Of a DNA stretch of 56,418 nucleotides, positions 34,786 through 44,330 are shown piece after piece. The notes below the pieces were generated by a model that made no database searches, was not told where the DNA came from, and worked only from the letters and a program-made list of their open reading frames with translations. Each line of letters begins with the position of its first letter. Within the stretch, counting starts at the first letter, position 1. Origin of the DNA: an uncultured bacterium (GTDB lineage Bacteria > Bacillota > Clostridia > Lachnospirales > Lachnospiraceae). Where the stretch lies: NCBI GenBank assembly GCA_947175015.1, contig CAMWLE010000009.1:1-56418 (forward strand). Reading direction: 5' to 3'. The position numbers and the translations under genes are program-made.

Positions 34786-36540
34786 ATGGAACAGGGAAAA
34801 AAGAGATATTCCAAGAGGACGGTTTTACGGCTGGGGAGATATATGCTGCAATATAAGTGGCTGTTGGCGTTTGCGGTAGTCTGTACCTTGGGCAGCAATC
34901 TGTTTTCATTGATAGGACCTAAATTGACAGGACTTTGCATTGGTGCAGTAGAGCCGGGGCCAGGGGCCGTGAATTTTAGTGAAGTGTTCTACTATGCGGC
35001 ATGGATGGCAGGATTTTATGTGGCTTCTGCTGTCATGTCCTATGGACTGCAGGTTCTGATGCTGACAATCAGCCGCAAGGTGGTGTATCGTATGCGTCAG
35101 GATGTGTTTGAAAAGCTGATGAGTCTGCCGGTGGGGTATTTTGATGTGCATCAGACAGGTGATATTATCAGTCGTATTTCCTATGATATTGATACGGTCA
35201 ATGCTTCGCTTTCAAACGATTTAGTGCAGCTTTTAACTACGATAATCACTGTGGTGGGAGCATTGGTGATGATGATTACAATTTCTCCTAAGTTGGTGCT
35301 GGTATTTGCTTTTACGGTGCCGTTGTCAATATTAATCACAAAGTATATTACAGGTAGGACAAGGCCGCTTTTTCGGGAACGTTCCGCAAAATTGGGGGAG
35401 ATGAATGGTTTTGTGGAGGAAATGATCACAGGTCAGAAGACTTTGAAGGCATATGGCAGGGAAGAATATACCCTGAGACGTTTCAACGGCAAAAATAAGG
35501 AAGCTGTGGATGCTTATTACCGGGCAGAGTATTATGGAAGTATTGTGGGTCCCTGTGTGAATTTTATCAATAATTTGTCTTTGTCTTTGATCAGTGTGTT
35601 TGGAGCGCTTCTTTACCTGGCCGGTTCAATGAGGATAGGTGATATTTCTTCCTTTGTGTTATACTCACGCAAATTTTCCGGTCCCATTAATGAGGCGGCG
35701 AATATTTTCAGCGAGCTGCAATCAGCTTTGGCCGCAGCAGAGAGGGTGTTTCGCCTGATTGACGAAGCGCCGGAGCCTGCGGACGCGGAGGGAGCACAGG
35801 AACTTGTGGAAGCCATTGGGGACGTAAAAGTAGAGCATGTAAGCTTTGGATATACGCCGGATAAGACCATTATCCATGATTTGAGCTTTGAGGCAAAACC
35901 GGGAAAACTGATTGCAATTGTGGGGCCTACCGGTGCTGGTAAGACCACATTAATCAATTTGTTGATGCGGTTCTATGACCCTAACAGCGGACGGATTCTG
36001 GTGGATGAGAAGGAAACAGCATATTTGACCAGAAAAAGTCTCAGGAAGGCTTATGCCATGGTATTGCAGGATACATGGTTGTTCTACGGCAGTATTTATG
36101 AGAATCTGGCATATGGGAAGGAGGGGGCTTCCAGAGAGGAAGTGGAGGCTGCTGCGAAAGCCGCCCGCATTCATTCTTTTATTAAACGGCTTCCACAGGG
36201 ATATGATACGATTCTTACGGATGAGGGAACCAATATTTCCAAGGGACAGAAACAGCTTCTTACCATTGCCAGGGCAATGCTGTTAGACGCGAGGATGTTA
36301 ATCTTAGACGAGGCTACTTCCAATGTGGATACCAGAACGGAACGGCAGATACAGAAGGCGATGTTGAAGCTGATGGAGGGTAAGACCTGTTTCGTCATCG
36401 CTCACAGGCTGTCGACAATAGAGAATGCGGATTTGATTATGGTAGTGAATGACGGCGAAGTGGTAGAACAGGGTACCCACAAAGAGCTGATGGAAAGACA
36501 GGGTGTGTACAGGCGGCTGTATAATGCACAGTTTGAGTAA
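34786..36540 (+). CDS. ABC exporter half, catalytic subunit
   Basis: 584 aa with an N-terminal exporter membrane domain (residues 1-310) and a nucleotide-binding domain. Walker A is GPTGAGKTT, Walker B is ILDEATSNVD with the catalytic Glu, and the switch His is present in VIAHRLSTIE. Its own signature motif is altered to ISKGQKQ, so it would complement the degenerate Walker B of the first subunit, while the first subunit's intact LSGGQ completes this catalytic site. GGAAGGG lies before the ATG. The two genes form one operon and one asymmetric exporter. Confidence 0.92.
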   Translation: MEQGKKRYSKRTVLRLGRYMLQYKWLLAFAVVCTLGSNLFSLIGPKLTGLCIGAVEPGPGAVNFSEVFYYAAWMAGFYVASAVMSYGLQVLMLTISRKVVYRMRQDVFEKLMSLPVGYFDVHQTGDIISRISYDIDTVNASLSNDLVQLLTTIITVVGALVMMITISPKLVLVFAFTVPLSILITKYITGRTRPLFRERSAKLGEMNGFVEEMITGQKTLKAYGREEYTLRRFNGKNKEAVDAYYRAEYYGSIVGPCVNFINNLSLSLISVFGALLYLAGSMRIGDISSFVLYSRKFSGPINEAANIFSELQSALAAAERVFRLIDEAPEPADAEGAQELVEAIGDVKVEHVSFGYTPDKTIIHDLSFEAKPGKLIAIVGPTGAGKTTLINLLMRFYDPNSGRILVDEKETAYLTRKSLRKAYAMVLQDTWLFYGSIYENLAYGKEGASREEVEAAAKAARIHSFIKRLPQGYDTILTDEGTNISKGQKQLLTIARAMLLDARMLILDEATSNVDTRTERQIQKAMLKLMEGKTCFVIAHRLSTIENADLIMVVNDGEVVEQGTHKELMERQGVYRRLYNAQFE

Positions 36541-36599
36541 GAATCGGGAATTTTGCCGCAATTGTAGCAAAAGAATGAACGTTACATTGCGGATTGCTA

Positions 36600-36628
36600 T
36601 TGTAATTTCATTTGATTTTTGGTATGAT
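36600..36628 (+). promoter_or_regulatory. Probable promoter of the phosphofructokinase gene
   Basis: TTGTAA (36600-36605), a 17-base spacer and TATGAT (36623-36628), 58 bases before the ATG. Confidence 0.5.
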
Positions 36629-36685
36629 TTAACAGGACGAAGCAGGATAAGATCATAAAATATTAGTTGAATGGAGGATGAAAAA

Positions 36686-37927
36686 ATGGCGAAGCAACGT
36701 AATATTATCGTAGGGCAGTCAGGTGGGCCTACTGCGGTTATCAATTCCAGTCTGGCCGGAGTCTATAAGACTGCTAAGGAAAGAGGATTTCATACGATAT
36801 ATGGAATGCTGCATGGGGTTCAGGGGTTGTTGGATGAGCAGTATGTAGACCTGTCCACCCAGATTCATTCCGATATGGATATTGAATTGCTTAAAAGAAC
36901 GCCTTCCGCATTTCTGGGCTCCTGCAGGTATAAGTTGCCGGAGATTCATGAGGATGTAGCGATTTATGAAAGGATCTTTGAAATACTGGACAAGTTGGAG
37001 ATAGAGGCATTCGTTTATATTGGCGGAAATGATTCTATGGATACCATCAAGAAATTGTCCGATTATGCAATTATCAAGGGGCATAAGCAGAAGTTTTTAG
37101 GAGTACCTAAGACCATAGACAATGACCTGGCGCTTACAGACCATACGCCGGGATTCGGAAGCGCTGCAAAGTATATTGCTACTTCCACGAAGGAAGTAAT
37201 CAGGGATGCAACGGGCATGACCTATAATGACAAGGAAGCGATCACTATTATTGAAGTTATGGGACGTAATGCGGGCTGGCTGACAGGAGCGACTGCCCTT
37301 GCCAGAACAGAAGAGTGTGAAGGACCTGACTTAATCTATCTTCCGGAGGTAGTGTTCGATATAGATAAATTCCTGGATAAGACAAAGGAATTGTTGGCGA
37401 AAAAGGAGTCCGTTGTGATTGCCGTATCAGAAGGTATTAAGGTGGCGGACGGCAGATATGTCTGTGAGTTGTCAGGAGGTGCGGATTATGTGGATGCTTT
37501 CGGGCATAAGCAGCTTCAGGGGACAGCGGCATATCTTGCGGGCTTCTTGGGCAAGGAGACGGGCTGCAAGACCCGCAGTATTGAGTTCTCTACTCTGCAG
37601 AGAAGCGCTTCCCATATGGCTTCCCGGGTTGATGTGAACGAAGCTTTTATGGTTGGCGGTGCGGCTGTGAAAGCGGCGGATGAAGGAGAGAGCGGGAAGA
37701 TGGTGGTGATTGATCGGCTTTCCGATGATCCGTATACCAGTGCTGTGGGTATTTATGATGTACACAGAATTGCCAACAATGAGAAGGTAGTTCCCCGTGA
37801 ATGGATCAATGAGGAGGGGGATTATGTGACGGATGCGTTTATCAATTACATTGAGCCGCTGATTCAGGGATTCTATCAGCCGTTTATGGTCAATGGTCTG
37901 CCCCAGCATTTGGTTCTTAAGAAATAA
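36686..37927 (+). CDS. 6-phosphofructokinase, pyrophosphate-dependent type
   Basis: 413 aa from ATG 36686 (GGAGG 8 bases ahead). It phosphorylates fructose-6-phosphate to fructose-1,6-bisphosphate. GQSGGPTAVINSS near the N-terminus binds the phosphoryl donor. The key block reads GGNDSM (113-118), where ATP-dependent enzymes have GGDGS, and PKTIDNDL (141-148) is the catalytic loop with D145; both favour pyrophosphate as donor, with the added Asp blocking ATP. YNDKEAITIIEVMGRNAGWL and the C-terminal substrate loop also fit. It links the sucrose, fructose and other sugar genes of this window to glycolysis. Donor specificity is inferred from motifs. Confidence 0.88.
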   Translation: MAKQRNIIVGQSGGPTAVINSSLAGVYKTAKERGFHTIYGMLHGVQGLLDEQYVDLSTQIHSDMDIELLKRTPSAFLGSCRYKLPEIHEDVAIYERIFEILDKLEIEAFVYIGGNDSMDTIKKLSDYAIIKGHKQKFLGVPKTIDNDLALTDHTPGFGSAAKYIATSTKEVIRDATGMTYNDKEAITIIEVMGRNAGWLTGATALARTEECEGPDLIYLPEVVFDIDKFLDKTKELLAKKESVVIAVSEGIKVADGRYVCELSGGADYVDAFGHKQLQGTAAYLAGFLGKETGCKTRSIEFSTLQRSASHMASRVDVNEAFMVGGAAVKAADEGESGKMVVIDRLSDDPYTSAVGIYDVHRIANNEKVVPREWINEEGDYVTDAFINYIEPLIQGFYQPFMVNGLPQHLVLKK

Positions 37928-38188
37928 TGGAAACCGCTTCCGGTTGCAGAGAGTAAAGTTCTAAGTGGTGTAATTGACACTTTGAAGTTGAGTTGAAAGG
38001 ATTTTCCTGTGAGAAATGGGGCTGACGCATGAAAGAGGGAATGGTTTATGATTCTGAATGCGGTAGTCCCATTTTCATCATATTACTTTGCATACTGCCG
38101 GTCTTGTGATGTCGGGATGTTTGAAAATAGGAGTGACATACAGAGGGGTTTGTCTGTATGAGCATTATGGTGTAAAGGATAACAGGTT
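37928..38188. other. Intergenic region, nothing recognised
   Basis: 261 bases between the phosphofructokinase gene and the glycosyltransferase-like gene. It holds a short hairpin (AACCGCTTCCGGTT, 37932-37945) without T-run and no frame with a ribosome binding site. Confidence 0.4.
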
Positions 38189-39628
38189 ATGACGGATACA
38201 ACAAAACGGGTAACAATGATTTGGCATGCAATGCCTGTGGTGGGATTGGTTCTGTGGGGGGCGTTGTGTATTACGAACAATCTCTGGTATGATGAGGCAT
38301 ATTCGGCAGCAATGGTGTCGCAGTCCTGGCTGGGGTTGTTATATATTTCGGCGGTGGATTGCCATTCCCCTTTTTATTATTCCATTCTAAAGATAATTTA
38401 CCATTTGTTTGGGGGCGGAACACATTTTCAAAGCTTGAAACTTGTGTCTCTCCTCTTTATGGAAGGGTATCTGTTGTTGGGGAAATACTATGTAAAAAAA
38501 TTATTTGGACAACAGATTTCTATTTGGTTTATGGTATTTTCCATAGTAATGCCGATTATGAGTGTGCAGGCAGGGAATGTGCGGATGTATGGCATGTCAT
38601 TGTTTTTTATGACATGGATGGGTTTATTGGCTTATGATATTTATCTTGATGCCACACGCAGAAAGTGGATTGCTTTTTGTGCGGTAAGTATATGTACGGT
38701 ATATTGTCATACTTTTACTATGATACAGGCTTTCTTTTTCTATTTGCTTTTTCTTGCAGTGTTACTGTATCGCAAGCACTATCAGAAGATAAAGCCTTTT
38801 TTCATATGTGGCATCGTGGTATCTATTATTTTTTCACCATGGCTGGCAGTTACCTGCAGGCAAATGATCTCCAGGATGCGGTATGATACGGGTTCCGTTA
38901 CAGATTTGGCTACGATTTATTCTTTTATGGATTATTGTAAGGAGTGGTTTTCCGCGTTGGAAACGCCCATAGGGGTCGTGATGTTTTCAGGAATGGGAAT
39001 CTGTTTGGTATTGGGATATCTGGCGGTAGACTGGATGAGAGAAGAGCATAACTATGCGCCGGCAGTGGGTATGGGGGCTTTGGGGCTCACTGTACTGACC
39101 GGCGGATTGGTTTCGGCTTATATGAATAATTGTTTCCTGGGCAGGTATGTTTTTTCCGGATTTGGCTTTCTGATGCTTTTCTATGCAGTCGGGATGAGCC
39201 GGTTGAAGAAGGGAAAGGTGAAAGCGGGTATTTTGGCGGTGGCAGTCTGCTGTCTTCTGGCACAATATAGAGAAGAAGTCATTTTGGAGTATGATGGAGG
39301 ATTGGGCGTGTATGAGGCATTTTGGGAAGAACAGGTTGGGGAGGATGATGTGATAATTGCACCTGGGCCGCATACGGTTTTTCTGAATGTATATCATCCG
39401 GAGCATCAGTATTACATTTATCCTTATAAGCCATACAATATGCCTTTTGCGCATACGGATTCTCTTACGGAGTGGGAGCAATTAAATGGGGCGGGCAATA
39501 TCTGGTATGTCACTTTTGCAGGGGATGAACCGGAGTTTGCCGGAGAGAGATATGCGTATGAGCAGGTTTTGGCGTTTCACCATATGTATTATGATTTCGT
39601 GATTTTCCGGCTGACAGAAAAGGGATAA
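38189..39628 (+). CDS. GT-C family membrane glycosyltransferase (GT39/ArnT-like)
   Basis: 479 aa with about ten to twelve membrane helices. After the first helix the outer loop carries NNLWYDEAYSA, the acidic motif that binds the lipid-phosphate sugar donor in GT-C enzymes, followed by DCHSPFYYSILK as in ArnT/PMT proteins. The C-terminal soluble part (from about residue 375) is predicted outside. It probably adds a sugar from a polyprenyl-phosphate carrier to a surface molecule. The weak ribosome binding site is AAAGGATAA. The polysaccharide deacetylase gene follows 75 bases downstream, so they may form a cell-envelope pair. Confidence 0.78.
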   Translation: MTDTTKRVTMIWHAMPVVGLVLWGALCITNNLWYDEAYSAAMVSQSWLGLLYISAVDCHSPFYYSILKIIYHLFGGGTHFQSLKLVSLLFMEGYLLLGKYYVKKLFGQQISIWFMVFSIVMPIMSVQAGNVRMYGMSLFFMTWMGLLAYDIYLDATRRKWIAFCAVSICTVYCHTFTMIQAFFFYLLFLAVLLYRKHYQKIKPFFICGIVVSIIFSPWLAVTCRQMISRMRYDTGSVTDLATIYSFMDYCKEWFSALETPIGVVMFSGMGICLVLGYLAVDWMREEHNYAPAVGMGALGLTVLTGGLVSAYMNNCFLGRYVFSGFGFLMLFYAVGMSRLKKGKVKAGILAVAVCCLLAQYREEVILEYDGGLGVYEAFWEEQVGEDDVIIAPGPHTVFLNVYHPEHQYYIYPYKPYNMPFAHTDSLTEWEQLNGAGNIWYVTFAGDEPEFAGERYAYEQVLAFHHMYYDFVIFRLTEKG

Positions 39629-39703
39629 ACATTTGAAATCGGGAATTGCAGTGAGGGCAAGTGCATATATTGTACAGAACAAATTTAAGAATCGAGAAAG
39701 AAC

Positions 39704-40405
39704 ATGAAAAAGATGATTACAGCATTTCTACTATTTGATTTTATAGCAGGGATGCTGTTTTTAGGAGTATGTGGATTGCGCAGTCAGGTGGTGGCAGCGG
39801 ATAGCGGGCTGGTGCGGATGGCAGAAGGCGGCGAAGGGATGGCAGTGGATGTGAAGAAGATTGCGATTACTTTTGATGACGGACCGCATCCCCGTTATAC
39901 GGAACAACTGCTGGACGGACTGAAGGAGCGGGGGGTGGTGGCTACTTTTTTTGTGACGGGGGAACATGCGGAATTACATCCGGAAATTATTGAAAGAATG
40001 ATTCAAGAGGGGCATTTGGTGGGAAATCATACATATAGTCATATCCAGTTGACGAAGGGGAACAGGGAAGTCTTCAAGGAAGAACTGATCAAGACCAATG
40101 AGATATTGAAGAATATTACCGGAGAGGAAGTGCAGTATGTGCGCCCCCCTTATGGCTCGTGGGATAAGAGCTTTGAGAAGGAGCTGAATATGTTCCCGGT
40201 GCTCTGGACAGTGGACCCTCTGGACTGGTGTTCCAGCAATGTGTCCTGCATTGTGGATAAAATTGTGGGCAAGGCGAAAGAGGACAGCATTATCCTGATG
40301 CACGATTATTATGACACTTCTGTGACGGCAGCGCTGAAGGCAATTGATGAGCTGTTGGAGGAGGGATATACCTTTGTGACGGTAGAGGAGATATTGTTTG
40401 ATTGA
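39704..40405 (+). CDS. Polysaccharide deacetylase (NodB/CE4), exported
   Basis: 233 aa with an N-terminal signal or anchor (MITAFLLFDFIAGMLFLGV). The NodB domain shows ITFDDGPHP (motif 1 with the catalytic base and metal Asp), NHTYSHIQL (motif 2, H-x3-H), RPPYGSWD (motif 3), DPLDW (motif 4) and LMHDYYD (motif 5). All catalytic residues are present. It should remove acetyl groups from N-acetylglucosamine in peptidoglycan or another polymer, outside the membrane. It has a size typical of PdaA/PdaB-like proteins. No terminator seen behind it; a dispersed repeat lies 126 bases downstream. Confidence 0.92.
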   Translation: MKKMITAFLLFDFIAGMLFLGVCGLRSQVVAADSGLVRMAEGGEGMAVDVKKIAITFDDGPHPRYTEQLLDGLKERGVVATFFVTGEHAELHPEIIERMIQEGHLVGNHTYSHIQLTKGNREVFKEELIKTNEILKNITGEEVQYVRPPYGSWDKSFEKELNMFPVLWTVDPLDWCSSNVSCIVDKIVGKAKEDSIILMHDYYDTSVTAALKAIDELLEEGYTFVTVEEILFD

Positions 40406-40530
40406 TCGATAGCATGGAACACCCGATGGATGGTATCGGAGAAGAGGACGAGCTTGTGGCGACTGTGAAATCAGGAATCCGGCGGTTACAATAGCCGAAG
40501 GGAATCAGTTTGGGAAAGATGCCACCACAA

Positions 40531-40600
40531 GACAGTCATGCGCGAAATCGCTGCATTTGCGATTTCTGTGCATCAGTTACTGGTCCAGAGTAAACAGTAA
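40531..40600. repeat. Dispersed 70-bp palindromic repeat, copy 2
   Basis: Matches 5861-5930 at 64 of 70 positions, with the identical GAAATCGC / GCGATTTC hairpin. The 327-base gap 40406-40732 contains this repeat and no gene. Confidence 0.75.
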
Positions 40601-40732
40601 CAATGTTTGTAAGTGATTGGGGAGAGAATGAGGAAAAATAGTGTAAAATTGGCTGTTATGTGTTATGATACTGATAACGAGTAGGCGGATAATTTGTATG
40701 TATGGCAGAGGATTGCCTGAAAGGGGACAAAT

Positions 40733-42424
40733 ATGCCGAGAACAGTGAGTATCGGATGTCAGGACTTTGAAATCATCAGAAGCGAGGGATATTTCTATAT
40801 CGACAAAACGTATTTTATCAGGGAATGGTGGGAACAGGGGGATGGTGTAACGCTGATTACCCGCCCCAGACGTTTTGGGAAGACGCTCACCATGAGTATG
40901 TTGGAAAAATTTTTTTCCGTGAAGTATACAGGGAGGGACGATCTGTTTGAGGGGTTAGATATCTGGGATGAAGAGAAATATCGAAAGCTTCAGGGGACAT
41001 ATCCTGTGATTTTCATTAGTTTTGCTCCTGTGAAGGAGGCAAATTTTCGGGATGCGCAGAGGAAGATGTTTTTTCTCATCGCAGAGCTGTATAACCAGTT
41101 TGATTTCCTTTTGGACAGCGGTATTCTGAAGGAGGATGAAAAAGAGTATTATCGGAAAGTTTCCTTTGATATGGAAGCGCATATAGCGACAGATGCCCTG
41201 AAAGCGCTGTCGGGATTTTTGATGCGGTATTACGGGAAGAAGGTGATCATCCTTCTGGATGAATATGATACACCCATGCAGGAGGCATATGTCTATGGAT
41301 ATTGGGAGGAGCTGGTAAAATTTACCAGGAGTCTGTTCAATGCCACTTTTAAGACAAATCCGTATATGGAGCGTGCCGTCATGACAGGAATTACCAGAGT
41401 CAGCAAAGAATCCATGTTCTCTGATGTGAATCACATGAAAGTAGTGACAGTTACTTCGGAAGAATATGGTGACAGCTTTGGCTTTACGGAAGAGGAAGTG
41501 TTTTCCGCGCTGGATGAATATGCCATGGCAGACCGAAAGGACGAAGTAAAAATGTGGTATGATGGATTTGTTTTTGGAAAAAGTAGGGATATTTATAATC
41601 CATGGTCCATCATCAACTTTCTGGATACAGGTAAGGCAAGACCTTATTGGGTAAATACCAGCGCTAACAGCCTGGCGGGAAAGTTGGTACGGGAAGGCAG
41701 CCCAAAGCTTAAGACGGTGATGGAGGAGTTGCTGCAGGGAGGCACTTTTCGCACTTTCCTGGATGAGCAGATTGTGTTCAGCGATCTGGGACAGGGAGAG
41801 GAAGCTGTGTGGAGTTTGCTGCTTGCCAGCGGTTATGTAAAGGCCTTGTCAGCAGAGCTGAATATGGAACGAATGGAAATGGAGTATGAACTGAAATTGA
41901 CCAACATGGAAGTTCGTTTTATGTTTCTGCAGATTATCAGAAGCTGGTTCGGAAGATGCCGGGAGGTGCATCAGGGGTTTCTGAAGGCGCTGCTTTCTGA
42001 TGACCTGGAGGGGATGAATGATTATATAAATGAGGTTTCCCTTGAAATGTTCAGTAGCTTTGATACAGGAAAGAAGCCATCGGAGAAGGCGCAGCCGGAG
42101 CGGTTCTATCATGGATTTGTGCTGGGGTTGTTGGCAGAGCTGCAGGATCGCTATATCATAACCTCTAACCGGGAAAGCGGATTGGGACGGTATGATATTA
42201 TGATAGAGCCAAAGAAGGCAGGAACCGCCGCGTTTATCATTGAATTCAAGGTAGTTCATGCAAAAAGGAAAGAGACTCTGGAGGATGGGGTCATAGCTGC
42301 GCTTCGGCAGATTGAGGAGAAGCGGTATGAAGCTGTGCTGTTAAGCAGAGGGATAGCACCGGAACAGATCAGGAAATATGGTTTTGCATTTGAGGGAAGC
42401 AGCGTGCTGATTGGGAGGGCGTAA
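40733..42424 (+). CDS. AAA-ATPase-like protein with PD-(D/E)XK nuclease domain, copy B
   Basis: 563 aa. N-terminal FEIIRSEGYFYIDKT, P-loop variant ITRPRRFGKT (about residues 41-50), Walker B-like VIILLDEYDTPMQEA near residue 176, ITGITRVSKESMFS, then MWYDGFVFG and IYNPWSIINF, and a C-terminal PD-(D/E)XK core with SGLGRYDIMIEP and AFIIEFKV. AAAGGGG precedes the ATG. This is the commoner subtype of the family and is clearly diverged from the copy at 16338-17918, so they were probably acquired independently rather than by local duplication. Single gene with no operon partner. The role is unknown; toxin, defence or housekeeping nuclease have all been suggested for such proteins. Confidence 0.87.
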   Translation: MPRTVSIGCQDFEIIRSEGYFYIDKTYFIREWWEQGDGVTLITRPRRFGKTLTMSMLEKFFSVKYTGRDDLFEGLDIWDEEKYRKLQGTYPVIFISFAPVKEANFRDAQRKMFFLIAELYNQFDFLLDSGILKEDEKEYYRKVSFDMEAHIATDALKALSGFLMRYYGKKVIILLDEYDTPMQEAYVYGYWEELVKFTRSLFNATFKTNPYMERAVMTGITRVSKESMFSDVNHMKVVTVTSEEYGDSFGFTEEEVFSALDEYAMADRKDEVKMWYDGFVFGKSRDIYNPWSIINFLDTGKARPYWVNTSANSLAGKLVREGSPKLKTVMEELLQGGTFRTFLDEQIVFSDLGQGEEAVWSLLLASGYVKALSAELNMERMEMEYELKLTNMEVRFMFLQIIRSWFGRCREVHQGFLKALLSDDLEGMNDYINEVSLEMFSSFDTGKKPSEKAQPERFYHGFVLGLLAELQDRYIITSNRESGLGRYDIMIEPKKAGTAAFIIEFKVVHAKRKETLEDGVIAALRQIEEKRYEAVLLSRGIAPEQIRKYGFAFEGSSVLIGRA

Positions 42425-42438
42425 CGAATTGCAGGCAA

Positions 42439-42485
42439 TGGCAACGGTTATCAATAAAATTTATAGTTACGTCGCACTGCAGTGC
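42439..42485 (+). promoter_or_regulatory. Possible operator region before the GH2 beta-glucuronidase-like gene
   Basis: TGGCAACGGTTATCA (42439-42453) loosely resembles a LacI/CcpA-type site, and GCACTGCAGTGC (42474-42485) is a perfect 12-bp palindrome 31 bases before the ATG. Either could bind a regulator. Weak evidence. Confidence 0.3.
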
Positions 42486-42516
42486 CGTCGTGCAGCTATG
42501 AATAGGAGGAGACAAA

Positions 42517-44172
42517 ATGATACGTTTGTTTGAACAGCACACAGTGCGGGCACAGAAAGAATTGGAGGGCATGTGGGATTTCACAAGAGAAGACGGCAGG
42601 AGTTATCGGCTGATGGTGCCCGGATGTTGGGAGCAGCACCCTGATATGCTGCATTTCCGGGGAAAGGGTACTTACAGTAAAAAGATTCATCTCTCAGGGA
42701 AGACGAATCTGCGGATCGAATTCAAAGGAGTCAGCCATACAGCGGATGTGTACTTTGACGGGGTGCGTATTGTGCATCATTACAATGCGTATACACCCTT
42801 TGCGGGAATTGTAAGGGAAGTCGCGCCGGGTGAGCATGAAATTAAGGTGGAGGTAGACAATAGTTTTGGGGAACATTCTGCACTGCACAAGCCCAACGAT
42901 TATTATACTTATGGTGGTATTACCCGGCCGGTAGCATTGGAAGAAATCGAAGATGTATATATTGAGTGGTTACATTTTACGCCCACACGGGAAAATGGCG
43001 TGTGGCATGGAAAGATTGAGGCTTATGTAAAAAATATTGGGGAACAGGAGGAATGCTTTGACATTGTATGTTCTCTGGCAGGGCAGGAAATGACAGAGCA
43101 TGTGGACAGTCTGGAAGCCGGCGAGGAAAAGCGCATTAGCTGGGAACAGGATTTTCATAAGGTGTCTGCCTGGAACGTGGGAGAGCCCAACCTGTATCTT
43201 CTGTCAGCCCAGCTTACAAGGGACGGAAAATGTCTGGACGACATGATGGAGAGAGTGGGTTTCCGCTGTGTGGAGCTTAAGAACCAGAAGCTTTGCATAA
43301 ACGGGGAGAAAGTATTTTTGAAAGGTTTTAACCGACATGAGGATTATGGTGTCATCGGCTGTGCCATTCCACCGCAGTTGATGGCACAGGATATGGATCT
43401 GATGCAGGATATGGGAGCCAATGCAGTTAGAACATGCCATTATCCTAATGATGAGCGCTTTCTGGATCTGTGTGATGAAAGGGGCATTCTTGTGTGGGAG
43501 GAGAACCATGCAAGAGGGTTGAATCTGGAAGATATGCAGCATCCTGATTTTGAACAGCAGTGTGAGGATTGCATATTTGAAATGATAGAAAATCACTACA
43601 ATCATCCAAGCATCGTCATCTGGGGTATCTTGAATGAGTGTGCCAGCGAAACGCCGGAAGGCAGGGAAATGTATGCAAAGCAGTACCGGCAGATTCGGGA
43701 ACTGGATACCACCAGACCTGCTACCTCGGCCACTTGCAGGCATTTTAAAGATATCTGTCTGGATTTGCCGGATATTGTTTCTTTTAATATGTATTCCGGC
43801 TGGTATCAGGATGTCTCTGTGTCAGAGCGTCATGAAAAGGAAATGGAATGGATTGCTGCGGCGGGCGGAGCCGGGAAGCCGGTGATAGTAAGTGAGTTTG
43901 GCGCGGCGGCCATCTATGGATTTCGAGATAGAGGGCGCTGTAAATGGAGTGAAGAGCGTCAATCCGACCTCATCAGGGAGAATTTGGAGACATATCAGAA
44001 GGATGAAAGGCTCACAGGTGTGTTTATCTGGCAGTTTGCTGATTGCCGGGTGACAGAAGAAGAGTGGTTTGCCACAAGAGTCAGATGTCATAACAACAAA
44101 GGCGTTCTGGACGAATACCGCAGGCCGAAGGAAGCGTATGATATTGTGAAAGAGATGTTTGAGAAAATGTAG
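42517..44172 (+). CDS. Glycoside hydrolase family 2, beta-glucuronidase-like
   Basis: 551 aa, cytoplasmic (no signal). Sugar-binding jelly roll (residues 1-165; MLHFRGKGTYSKKI), immunoglobulin-like domain and TIM barrel from about 265 (LKGFNRHEDYG). Acid/base E374 lies in WGILNECAS and the nucleophile is E460 in VIVSEFGA. The barrel ends with N526-x-K528 in HNNKGVLDEYRRPK, the N-x-K pair that recognises the glucuronate carboxylate in known beta-glucuronidases. FNMYSGWY corresponds to the active-site NxYxGWY. The usual NEP is NEC here. It would release glucuronic acid from conjugates. The protein is slightly short (E. coli enzyme about 600 aa). AGGAGGAGAC lies before the ATG. Beta-galactosidase is the alternative. 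Confidence 0.85.
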   Translation: MIRLFEQHTVRAQKELEGMWDFTREDGRSYRLMVPGCWEQHPDMLHFRGKGTYSKKIHLSGKTNLRIEFKGVSHTADVYFDGVRIVHHYNAYTPFAGIVREVAPGEHEIKVEVDNSFGEHSALHKPNDYYTYGGITRPVALEEIEDVYIEWLHFTPTRENGVWHGKIEAYVKNIGEQEECFDIVCSLAGQEMTEHVDSLEAGEEKRISWEQDFHKVSAWNVGEPNLYLLSAQLTRDGKCLDDMMERVGFRCVELKNQKLCINGEKVFLKGFNRHEDYGVIGCAIPPQLMAQDMDLMQDMGANAVRTCHYPNDERFLDLCDERGILVWEENHARGLNLEDMQHPDFEQQCEDCIFEMIENHYNHPSIVIWGILNECASETPEGREMYAKQYRQIRELDTTRPATSATCRHFKDICLDLPDIVSFNMYSGWYQDVSVSERHEKEMEWIAAAGGAGKPVIVSEFGAAAIYGFRDRGRCKWSEERQSDLIRENLETYQKDERLTGVFIWQFADCRVTEEEWFATRVRCHNNKGVLDEYRRPKEAYDIVKEMFEKM

Positions 44173-44330
44173 TTGCCCGGAATTTTTTTGATCATGATGG
44201 GGCGGTCAAGGTTGAGAGCCGCCGCTAAATTCCGGCATTTCAGGAGTTATGCCGCGAAAAGTTATCTTATGTTCTCATGTGAAGAAGAGAGAAATGAAAC
44301 GGATAACGAGGAAAGGAATGCTGGGGACAT

